Below are positions 1 through 4,552 of a stretch of DNA of 5,066 nt, piece after piece. A program made the position numbers and the translations under genes. Source of the DNA: JBBQER01 sp052148155 (lineage in GTDB: Bacteria > Actinomycetota > Acidimicrobiia > IMCC26256 > PALSA-610); assembly GCA_052148155.1 (NCBI GenBank), contig JBKQIY010000041.1:1-5066 (forward strand), given 5' to 3'. Position 1 is the first letter of the stretch; each line of letters begins with the position of its first letter. The notes under the pieces were generated by a model. That model ran no database searches, was not told the DNA's origin, and saw only the letters and a program-made list of their open reading frames with translations.

Positions 1-128
1 CGGGCGATAACACCGAGATGACGGTCGAGTTGGGCAAGCCGATCGCGATGGATGAGGGGTTACGGTTCGCGATCCGTGAGGGTGGCCGTACCGTCGGTTC
101 CGGCCGCGTCGTCAAGATCATGAAGTAA
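1..128 (+). CDS. tuf: Elongation factor Tu, C-terminal end (partial)
   Basis: This is the last 41 codons of EF-Tu, read in frame from base 3 to a TAA stop at 126-128; the start lies outside the window. EF-Tu is the cytoplasmic GTPase that delivers aminoacyl-tRNA to the ribosome. The visible part belongs to beta-barrel domain 3 and contains the near-invariant stretches MTVEL, PIAM, EGLRFAIREGGRTVG and the terminal GRVVKIMK. rpmG follows after 39 bases with no terminator between them, so the two are probably co-transcribed. The GTPase domain is not visible, but the tail is so conserved that the assignment is safe. Whether this is the only tuf copy cannot be told from here. Confidence 0.97.
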   Translation, partial: GDNTEMTVELGKPIAMDEGLRFAIREGGRTVGSGRVVKIMK

Positions 129-167
129 CGTCCGGATCCCGGACCCACACAGAACGAGCGAGTCGAC

Positions 168-332
168 ATGCCGAAGAGTGAGAAGCGGGTGAAGATCACA
201 CTCGCCTGCGAGGACTGCAAGCGGCGCAACTACATCACGATCAAGAGCCGTGTGAACGACCGCGAGCGGATCGAGATGAAGAAGTACTGCCGCTGGGACA
301 AGCGCCACACGGTCCACAAGGAAACCCGCTAG
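168..332 (+). CDS. rpmG: Large ribosomal subunit protein bL33
   Basis: A 54-residue basic protein of normal bL33 length, starting at ATG 168 and ending at TAG 330-332. bL33 is a small protein of the 50S subunit near the E site. The family pattern is clear: CEDCKRRNYIT at residues 14-24, a central VNDRERIEMKKYC segment at 29-41 and the HTVHKETR tail at 47-54. Zinc-binding bL33 forms normally carry two CxxC pairs. Here the first pair is intact (Cys14, Cys17) but the second reads C-R-W-D, with Cys41 kept and Asp44 in place of the last cysteine. The Shine-Dalgarno is weak (GAGCGAG around 156-162). The gene lies downstream of tuf and is followed by a strong terminator-like hairpin, which suggests a tuf-rpmG transcription unit. 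Confidence 0.96.
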   Translation: MPKSEKRVKITLACEDCKRRNYITIKSRVNDRERIEMKKYCRWDKRHTVHKETR

Positions 333-347
333 GTCCAGGCGCAGATC

Positions 348-380
348 ACGCCCCCGGAGCATCCGGGGGCGTAACCTTTT
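348..380 (+). terminator. Probable intrinsic terminator after rpmG
   Basis: A perfect GC-rich inverted repeat pairs 348-358 with 362-372, giving an 11-bp stem closed by a 3-base loop. It begins 15 bases after the rpmG stop. The downstream tract is TAACCTTTT, so the U-run is interrupted and the terminator may be leaky. It separates tuf-rpmG from the sigma-factor gene, whose start codon is about 50 bases further on. Confidence 0.75.
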
Positions 381-397
381 GCGGCCCGAACAGGTCG

Positions 398-410
398 GAA
401 TGCCGCATTC
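398..410. repeat. Short palindrome before the sigma-factor gene
   Basis: GAATG (398-402) and CATTC (406-410) form a perfect 5-bp inverted repeat around CCG. It ends 5 bases before the Shine-Dalgarno GGGAGG at 416-421. It could be an operator half-site pair or a minor hairpin, but an arm this short can also arise by chance. I could not find a convincing promoter between the terminator and the TTG start. Confidence 0.3.
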
Positions 411-426
411 TCCACGGGAGGACTGA

Positions 427-987
427 TTGGACGAGGCCGAGCTGATCAGCGCCGCGAAGGCGGGCGACCGAACAGCGTTCGACGAGCTCGTTCGGCGTAC
501 CTTCGTGGACACGTTCACGCTCGCCCGGCGTCTCACGGGCAACGAAGAGGACGGGCGCGATGTGGTGCAAGACGCCTACCTGCGAGCGTGGCGGGGGATC
601 GGGAAGTTCCGAGGCGAGGCTGCCTTCTCCACCTGGATGTACCGCATCACCGCCAACGCGGCCGCGACCAACGTGAAGCGGCGCCGACGCCAGCAGGCCG
701 ATCCCTTCGAGGACGATCTCGAGCCCGCCGACCAACGCACCGATCTGCAACCGGCGGCGATGGCCGAGTCGGCCGAGGCGCTCGAACGGATCTCGGTCGC
801 GCTCGACGAGCTGCCGCCGAAGTTGCGCAGCGTGGTGGTGCTCAAGGACGTCTACGACCTTTCCCACGAGGCGATCGCCGACGAGCTCGGCATCACCGTC
901 GCGGCTGCGAAGGTGCGGCTCCATCGTGGCCGCCGCAAGCTGCGCGACGTGCTGTACGACGAAGGAGCAGAAGCTCATGCTGTGTGA
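427..987 (+). CDS. ECF-family (group 4) RNA polymerase sigma factor
   Basis: A 186-residue sigma-70 family protein with only regions 2 and 4, the typical ECF size. It would direct core RNA polymerase to a dedicated promoter set when released from its anti-sigma factor. Region 2 spans about residues 15-85, with the region 2.2 core-binding motif DVVQDAYLRAW at 45-55 and FSTWMYRITANAA at 67-79 in regions 2.3/2.4. A charged linker (about 86-112) follows. Region 4 covers about 115-175, with ELPPKLRSVVVLKDVYDLSHEAIADELG and a helix-turn-helix ending AAAKVRLHRGRRKLR. The start is TTG 427, chosen because GGGAGG at 416-421 is spaced 5 bases from it and the region 2 helix begins directly after. The last 11 bases overlap the anti-sigma gene. 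Its regulon cannot be read from the sequence; the ECF subgroup is not assigned. Confidence 0.95.
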   Translation: MDEAELISAAKAGDRTAFDELVRRTFVDTFTLARRLTGNEEDGRDVVQDAYLRAWRGIGKFRGEAAFSTWMYRITANAAATNVKRRRRQQADPFEDDLEPADQRTDLQPAAMAESAEALERISVALDELPPKLRSVVVLKDVYDLSHEAIADELGITVAAAKVRLHRGRRKLRDVLYDEGAEAHAV

Positions 988-1342
988 AGAGGTCACGGCG
1001 CTGTTGCCGGGAATGGTCGACGGCGACCTCGACGTCGACGACCACGCCGTGCGCCACATCGAGACCTGTTTGCGCTGTCAGGCCGAACTCGCACGCTACC
1101 GCCGGCTGCTGCGGACGCTCGCGCTGCTGCGCGCACGTTACGCGGAGCCGACCCCCGGCCTACTCGGCGAGACCCTCGCGGCCTTGACCGACGCCGCCGA
1201 GGAGGGCGCGCGGCGCACGTTGCTGTCCGGCCGGCGCCTCGCCTACGCCGGAGCGATCGGCGGGACCGCCGTGGCGGCGGGAGCCACCGCCGCGCTCCTC
1301 ATCGCCCGCTCTCGGAAACGGTCGATGCGCCTGGCGGGCTGA
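977..1342 (+). CDS. Zinc-binding (ZAS-type) transmembrane anti-sigma factor
   Basis: A 121-residue protein predicted to hold the upstream ECF sigma factor inactive at the membrane. The N-terminal zinc-finger anti-sigma motif is visible as Cys3 plus HIETCLRC (His27, Cys31, Cys34), matching the H-x3-C-x2-C signature. A helical, Leu/Arg-rich linker follows. One hydrophobic segment at about 88-110 is a likely single membrane helix, followed by a short basic tail (RSRKRSMR), which predicts the zinc domain in the cytoplasm and almost no extracytoplasmic part. The ATG at 977 is chosen because AAGGAG at 962-967 lies 9 bases upstream and the motif's first cysteine is residue 3; starting further upstream would add an unrelated segment. 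It overlaps the sigma gene by 11 bases, a usual sign of coupled synthesis. The lack of a large external domain suggests sensing by the zinc site itself or through a partner protein. Confidence 0.88.
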   Translation: MLCEEVTALLPGMVDGDLDVDDHAVRHIETCLRCQAELARYRRLLRTLALLRARYAEPTPGLLGETLAALTDAAEEGARRTLLSGRRLAYAGAIGGTAVAAGATAALLIARSRKRSMRLAG

Positions 1343-1365
1343 GTCCCGGCCGACACCTGCCGCCA

Positions 1366-1394
1366 GTCAGTAGGGCCGACACCGCTGCTATCCT
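1366..1394 (+). promoter_or_regulatory. Probable promoter of tRNA-Trp-secE-nusG
   Basis: TATCCT at 1389-1394 keeps four of six -10 consensus bases and is preceded by TG at 1386-1387, an extended -10 arrangement. A poor -35 (GTCAGT, 1366-1371) lies 17 bases upstream. Transcription would start near 1401, about 18 bases before the tRNA. This position fits a housekeeping promoter separating the sigma cassette from the tRNA and secE. Confidence 0.5.
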
Positions 1395-1418
1395 GAACCG
1401 GCCCGGACCCCGCGCCGG

Positions 1419-1491
1419 AGGGCAGTAGCTCAACTGGCAGAGCACCGGTCTCCAAAACCGGCGGTTGGGGGTTCGATTCCCTCCTGCCCTG
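1419..1491 (+). tRNA. trnW: tRNA-Trp (anticodon CCA)
   Basis: A complete 73-base cloverleaf. The 7-bp acceptor stem pairs 1419-1425 with 1484-1490 without mismatch, and G1491 is the discriminator. The D stem is GCTC/GAGC (1428-1431 with 1440-1443). The anticodon stem CCGGT/ACCGG (1445-1449 with 1457-1461) closes the loop CTCCAAA, with anticodon CCA at 1452-1454. The T arm has loop TTCGATT and one G-U pair. CCA is not encoded at the 3' end and must be added after transcription. A tRNA-Trp directly before secE is a widespread bacterial arrangement; the tRNA is probably cut out of a shared transcript with secE-nusG. Confidence 0.97.
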
Positions 1492-1521
1492 CTCAAGCTG
1501 TGCACACCCAGTGAATCCTCT

Positions 1522-1532
1522 CCTCGGCGAGG
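1522..1532 (+). promoter_or_regulatory. Small hairpin covering a Shine-Dalgarno
   Basis: CCTC (1522-1525) can pair with GAGG (1529-1532) across the loop GGC. GAGG is the best ribosome binding site in the secE leader, 7 bases before the ATG at 1540. A second CCTC at 1517-1520 could pair with it as an alternative. The stem is only 4 bp, so a regulatory role is speculative. Confidence 0.25.
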
Positions 1533-1539
1533 CGACAAC

Positions 1540-1557
1540 ATGAAGCGGCTGGTATGA
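1540..1557 (+). CDS. Possible five-codon leader ORF overlapping secE
   Basis: ATG AAG CGG CTG GTA TGA encodes the pentapeptide MKRLV. Its stop overlaps the secE start in an ATGA arrangement (ATG at 1554-1556, TGA at 1555-1557). It has the better ribosome binding site of the two (GAGG, 1529-1532, 7 bases upstream), whereas secE itself has only a weak AAGCGG. Termination-reinitiation could therefore feed ribosomes into secE. It may also be chance; no family can support an ORF this short. Confidence 0.3.
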   Translation: MKRLV

Positions 1558-1820
1558 ACCGACAGGTCAAGCGACAGATGGCCAAGCAGGAACAGGGCCA
1601 GCGTCCGCCTCGCGGCGGGGCGCCGAACCCGCGGACCGACCGGACAACGCCCGTTTCGTACCTCAAAGAGGTGCAGGGCGAAATGAAGCGGGTGGCGTGG
1701 CCGCCCCGCGCCGAGATCATGAACTCGACGGTGGTCGTCATCATCGGCGTCGTGATCATGACGGCGCTGATCTTCGGGTTCGACTACCTGGCCGGCGGCG
1801 TCGTCAACCACATCTTCTAG
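1554..1820 (+). CDS. secE: Protein translocase subunit SecE
   Basis: An 88-residue, single-helix SecE, the small membrane subunit that clamps SecY in the SecYEG export channel. The N-terminal 30 residues are hydrophilic and probably disordered. The conserved amphipathic segment follows, VSYLKEVQGEMKRVAWP at 34-50 with PRAE at 51-54. One transmembrane helix spans about 57-79 (STVVVIIGVVIMTALIFGF). This one-helix form is usual outside Enterobacteria. ATG 1554 is the first start in its frame after an in-frame stop at 1512-1514. It lacks a good Shine-Dalgarno, but a five-codon ORF with a better one ends at its start codon. The gene is preceded by tRNA-Trp, and nusG begins at once after its TAG. 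Confidence 0.96.
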   Translation: MNRQVKRQMAKQEQGQRPPRGGAPNPRTDRTTPVSYLKEVQGEMKRVAWPPRAEIMNSTVVVIIGVVIMTALIFGFDYLAGGVVNHIF

Positions 1821-1822
1821 TG

Positions 1823-2611
1823 ATGTCCGACCCGTTCGACCAGACCCACTCAGCCGTACCTGTCGACGAGCGGTCCAGCGACGACGCGATCGAGTCCGAA
1901 CAGGTCCTCGACGACGCCGTCGAAGAGACACTCGTCGCGGCCGAGGAAGTGCTCCTCGCGGCCGAAGAGGTGCTCGTCTCGGCCGCCGACCTTGCCGACG
2001 CCGAGTTGATCGACGTCGAGGTCGAGGAGCTCACGCGCAGCACGTCGGAACCGAGTCCGTTCGACCGGGACGGTCGTTGGTACGTCGTGCACACCTACGC
2101 CGGCTACGAGAACAAGGTGAAGCAGAACCTTGCGAGCCGGGTACGTTCGATGGCGGTCGAGGATCGCATCTTCGAAGTCGTCATCCCGATGGAAGATGTC
2201 ATCGAGTTCAAAAACGGCCGCAAAGTCGTCGTGCAGAAGAAGGTCTTCCCCGGCTATCTGCTCGTGCGTATGGGTCTCGACGACGACGCCTGGTACGTCG
2301 TGCGAAACACGCCGGGCGTCACCGGATTCGTCGGCAGCGGCGCGAAGCCGACGCCCCTGTCCCGCCGAGAAGTCGAGGACATCCTGGGGACCGGCGTGAA
2401 GGAAGAAGGCGCGCTGCCCGAGAAGAAGGTGCGACCACGGCTCGAGTACGAGGTTGGCGAGCAGGTGCGCGTCGTGACGGGGCCGTTCGCCGACTTCAAC
2501 GGTCTGATCAGCGAAATCGACGTTGACCGTTCGAAGCTCAAGGTGCTCGTGAACATCTTCGGGCGGGAGACACCGGTCGAGCTCGAATTCGGCGACGTCG
2601 CCAAGCTGTAG
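1823..2611 (+). CDS. nusG: Transcription termination/antitermination factor NusG
   Basis: A 262-residue NusG, the elongation factor that binds RNA polymerase across the cleft and links it to Rho or the ribosome. The NGN domain begins at RWYVVHTYAGYENKVKQNL (85-103) and includes VVIPMEDV, the KKVFPGYLLVRM motif (139-150) and RNTPGVTGFVGS (161-172). The KOW domain occupies about 208-260, with GEQVRVVTGPFADFNG (212-227) and a conserved VNIFGRETPVELEF. About 83 acidic residues precede the NGN domain, making it longer than the roughly 180-residue proteobacterial form; N-terminal extensions are common in actinobacteria. The start is ATG 1823, two bases after the secE stop; GTG 1820, overlapping that stop, is equally possible. 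There is no Shine-Dalgarno, so translation is probably coupled to secE. Confidence 0.96.
   Translation: MSDPFDQTHSAVPVDERSSDDAIESEQVLDDAVEETLVAAEEVLLAAEEVLVSAADLADAELIDVEVEELTRSTSEPSPFDRDGRWYVVHTYAGYENKVKQNLASRVRSMAVEDRIFEVVIPMEDVIEFKNGRKVVVQKKVFPGYLLVRMGLDDDAWYVVRNTPGVTGFVGSGAKPTPLSRREVEDILGTGVKEEGALPEKKVRPRLEYEVGEQVRVVTGPFADFNGLISEIDVDRSKLKVLVNIFGRETPVELEFGDVAKL
1931..1993 (+). repeat. Three 21-base tandem repeats within nusG
   Basis: Units at 1931-1951, 1952-1972 and 1973-1993 encode LVAAEEV, LLAAEEV and the degenerate LVSAADL. The first two units differ at only a few bases. They lie in the acidic N-terminal extension and give a seven-residue period suited to an amphipathic helix or coiled coil. 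Confidence 0.75.
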
Positions 2612-2635
2612 CCCGTTCGACTAGACGAGGAAATC

Positions 2636-3064
2636 ATGGCAAAACGTCGCGTCGCAGCGATCGTAAAAATTCAGATCCAGGCCGGCGCGGCAACCCCCGC
2701 GCCGCCGGTCGGAACCGCGTTGGGTCCACACGGCATCAACATCATGGATTTCTGCAAGGCGTACAACGCCACGACCGAGTCGCAGCGCGGCACGGTGATA
2801 CCTGCCGAGATCACGATCTACGAAGATCGTTCGTTCACGTTCATCACCAAGACGCCGCCGACGCCGGTCCTGTTGCGCCAGGCGGCCGGCATCGACAAGG
2901 GCTCTTCGACCCCTCGCCGCGAGACGGTGGCGAAAGTGACGAAGTCGCAGGTCCGGGAGATCGCACAGACCAAGATGCCCGACGTGAACGCGATCGACAT
3001 CGAAGGTGCGATGGCCCAAGTTGCCGGGACCGCCCGTTCGATGGGTATCGAAGTGGTCGACTGA
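2636..3064 (+). CDS. rplK: Large ribosomal subunit protein uL11
   Basis: A 142-residue uL11 of standard length. It binds 23S rRNA at the GTPase-associated centre at the base of the L7/L12 stalk and takes part in factor binding. The N-terminal domain carries the proline-rich, thiostrepton-site segment PAPPVGTALGPHGINI at 21-36, followed by DFCKAYN (38-44). The rRNA-binding C-terminal domain spans about 76-142 and ends with the family signature GTARSMGI at 131-138. GAGGAAA (2627-2633) lies just upstream of ATG 2636. The gene follows nusG after 24 bases and belongs to the same run of genes as rplA, which starts 95 bases downstream. Nothing is missing or unusual in the protein. Confidence 0.98.
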   Translation: MAKRRVAAIVKIQIQAGAATPAPPVGTALGPHGINIMDFCKAYNATTESQRGTVIPAEITIYEDRSFTFITKTPPTPVLLRQAAGIDKGSSTPRRETVAKVTKSQVREIAQTKMPDVNAIDIEGAMAQVAGTARSMGIEVVD

Positions 3065-3159
3065 ACGGTCGAGTTCGTCTTGAATCGCGCTGCGGCGGCA
3101 CCACCTCGGCCGTCGAACCGGGCGCAGCCACCTGAGGGAGCTTCTGAAAGGAGCGCAAC

Positions 3160-3855
3160 ATGGCGCAAGGCAAGAAGTACGTCGACGCCGCGAAGAAATA
3201 CGACAAGGCGGTGTTGCACGAGCCGACCCAGGCGTTCGAGCTGGTGAAATCGCTCGCGACCCGCAACTTCGACGAAACCGTCGAGGTCGCATTCAAACTT
3301 GGGGTCGATCCCCGCAAGGCTGACCAGATGCTGCGCAGCACGGTTTCGCTCCCGGCGGGGACCGGCAAAGACGTGCGGGTCGCGGTGTTCGCGACCGGTG
3401 ACGCCGCCGAAGAGGCACGCGAGGCGGGTGCCGACGTCGTCGGCTCCGAAGACCTCGTCGATCAGGTGCAAAAGGGTTTCCTCGACTTCGACATCGCGAT
3501 CGCGACGCCCGACATGATGGGCCAGGTCGGCAAGCTCGGCCGTGTGCTCGGTCCTCGCGGCCTGATGCCGAACCCGAAGACGGGAACCGTCACCACCGCC
3601 GTCGGTCGCACCGTGTCGGAGTTCAAGGGCGGCAAAGTCGAGTACCGGACCGATCGTTTCGGCAACGTGCATGTCCCGGTCGGCAAGGTGAGCTTCCCGG
3701 TCGAGCACCTCGTGCAGAACTACGGCGCGGTGCTCGACGAGATCCAGCGTGCGAAACCGCCGTCGGCGAAAGGCAAATACCTCAAAGGCATCACGACGTC
3801 GTCGACGATGGGTCCGGGCGTGAAGATCAACCCCGAGGTGAAGGCCGCGGTGTAA
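3160..3855 (+). CDS. rplA: Large ribosomal subunit protein uL1
   Basis: A 231-residue uL1, the protein of the mobile L1 stalk that handles deacylated tRNA leaving the E site; in several bacteria it also represses its own operon by binding mRNA. The sequence matches the family along its length: a basic N-terminus (GKKYVDAAKKYDK), TRNFDETVEVAFKLGVDPRKADQ (34-56), and the long signature from IATPDMMGQVGKLGRVLGPRG (114-134) through LMPNPKTGTV (135-144). The C-terminal part returns to domain I with the usual TSSTMGPGVKI (213-223). AAAGGAG at 3147-3153 is a strong ribosome binding site 6 bases before ATG 3160. The TAA stop is only 3 bases from the end of a converging minus-strand gene, with no terminator visible. 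Confidence 0.98.
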   Translation: MAQGKKYVDAAKKYDKAVLHEPTQAFELVKSLATRNFDETVEVAFKLGVDPRKADQMLRSTVSLPAGTGKDVRVAVFATGDAAEEAREAGADVVGSEDLVDQVQKGFLDFDIAIATPDMMGQVGKLGRVLGPRGLMPNPKTGTVTTAVGRTVSEFKGGKVEYRTDRFGNVHVPVGKVSFPVEHLVQNYGAVLDEIQRAKPPSAKGKYLKGITTSSTMGPGVKINPEVKAAV

Positions 3856-3858
3856 CGG

Positions 3859-4281
3859 TCAGGTTTCGCCGAATCCCACGCGATGGCGTTGCGTGCCGGG
3901 CGACAAACTCGGGATCGGCATCCGAGTCACGAGGAACGGCCGGGGCGACTCGTCGAGAAAGCTTCTGGTCGTGCGCCACAACAGGCCGCGGTGAACCTCG
4001 ATCGTGACGCGACCGGCGAGCAGGGCCTCCACGAACTGCAACGCGAAGGCCCGGACGCGCAGGTGCAGCGGTTCGCCGCCGTACGAGACGATGACGACCC
4101 GGTCCTGCACCTGGAGTTCGACATCACGGTCAGCGCCGGCCCGGTGCACCAACCGGACGAGCGCTGCAGTGTCGGCGGAGGTGATCGTCACCCGGTCACG
4201 GTCGAGGCTCGGAGCGTCGGTCCGGTCGAAAAGCTCCTCGAGCCGGACCAAAAACTCGCGGATCATCGGCGTGACGGACAT
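3859..4281 (-). CDS. Hypothetical protein, convergent to rplA
   Basis: A 140-residue protein that I do not recognise. It is read on the minus strand from ATG 4281-4279 to a TGA at 3861-3859. It looks like a real gene: its third codon positions are strongly G/C, and it has alternating hydrophobic patterns typical of a small alpha/beta fold. An N-terminal amphipathic helix (MIREFLVRLEELFDR, 6-20) is followed by strand-like segments VTIT (31-34), DVELQVQDRVVIVSYGGE (53-70) and RVTIEVHRGLLWRTTRSFLD (91-110), with a helix FALQFVEALLAG (79-90) between. There is no signal peptide, membrane helix, cysteine pair or catalytic motif. Met6 is an alternative start (4266). It has only GGGG directly before the first ATG as a ribosome binding site. 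It interrupts the usual rplA-rplJ order. A competing plus-strand reading of the same bases is Arg/His-rich and lacks a ribosome binding site, so I reject it. Confidence 0.7.
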   Translation of the reverse strand: MSVTPMIREFLVRLEELFDRTDAPSLDRDRVTITSADTAALVRLVHRAGADRDVELQVQDRVVIVSYGGEPLHLRVRAFALQFVEALLAGRVTIEVHRGLLWRTTRSFLDESPRPFLVTRMPIPSLSPGTQRHRVGFGET

Positions 4282-4363
4282 CCCCGCATCATTTCAGGCC
4301 CAGCTCCGCACGCCCGGCGGGCGGACCCGCCCAAGCGACAACCGCCGCAGGTCGCTGCCGACC

Positions 4364-4393
4364 TTGGAGTGGTAGCGTTGCCGGCCGTACTCG
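4364..4393 (+). promoter_or_regulatory. Weak candidate promoter for rplJ
   Basis: TTGGAG (4364-4369) and TACTCG (4388-4393) are 18 bases apart and would start transcription near 4400, giving rplJ a leader of about 150 bases. The -10 match is poor. A promoter is expected here because rplJ is cut off from rplA by an opposing gene, but this exact site is uncertain. Confidence 0.25.
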
Positions 4394-4399
4394 AACGCT
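4374..4399. repeat. Inverted repeat in the divergent intergenic region
   Basis: AGCGTT (4374-4379) and AACGCT (4394-4399) are perfect inverted copies separated by 14 bases. The repeat lies between the divergent starts of the minus-strand gene and rplJ and overlaps the candidate rplJ promoter. It could be an operator for a dimeric regulator or, if transcribed, a hairpin. Confidence 0.35.
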
Positions 4400-4400
4400 G

Positions 4401-4552
4401 TTGACCTCCGGTCTCGATCCCGGCGACGGGCGAGGTAATGGGCCCAAGTGCCCGCCGGAAGAGGCGAAGCATGGCTCCCGCTCCTTCGGCGTGGTCCAAC
4501 GCATTCGCCTCACTGACCAGAGGCCGAACGCAAGAGATCGCAAAGGACCGCC
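4401..4552 (+). promoter_or_regulatory. Structured rplJ 5' leader, possible L10 autoregulatory element
   Basis: The 152 bases before rplJ can fold extensively. ACCTC (4404-4408) pairs with GAGGT (4432-4436) around an inner CCCG/CGGG stem (4419-4422 with 4427-4430) capped by a GCGA (GNRA) tetraloop. The asymmetric internal loop, ten bases on one side and one on the other, could hold a kinked motif. GGGC/GCCC (4440-4443 with 4450-4453) makes a second hairpin. GAGGCGAA (4461-4468) is an exact 8-base complement of TTCGCCTC (4504-4511), whose last five bases can pair instead with GAGGC at 4520-4524. rplJ leaders in many bacteria are bound by the L10-L12 complex, so autoregulation is plausible. No U-run is seen, so control would act on translation rather than by intrinsic attenuation. 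Confidence 0.45.

Noticed and set aside
926..976. Upstream start for the anti-sigma factor
   Set aside because: The added residues do not resemble the family and overlap the sigma gene further; ATG 977 has AAGGAG upstream and puts the first zinc cysteine at residue 3.
1398..1418. CCGGC/GCCGG hairpin just before tRNA-Trp as a terminator for the anti-sigma gene
   Set aside because: It has an 11-base loop and no T-run, and the predicted transcription start lies within it.
1697..1822. Upstream in-frame extension of nusG within secE
   Set aside because: It would overlap secE by over 120 bases and encodes an Arg/His-rich stretch unlike NusG; the ATG or GTG at the secE stop is far more likely.
2818..3708. 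Long minus-strand ORF opposite rplK and rplA
   Set aside because: It is a shadow of two highly conserved ribosomal genes in a GC-rich genome and its translation shows no family resemblance.
4316..4331. GGCGGG/CCCGCC hairpin as a terminator
   Set aside because: No T-run on either strand, and it lies between divergent starts where no transcript needs to end; GC-rich background explains it.
3883..4404. 173-codon plus-strand ORF after rplA
   Set aside because: It is Arg/His/Pro-rich, has no ribosome binding site, and lies antisense to a better-looking minus-strand gene; it also runs into the rplJ leader.
4401..4441. TTGACC (4401) with TAATGG (4436) as the rplJ promoter
   Set aside because: The spacing is 29 bases, too long for a sigma-70 promoter.
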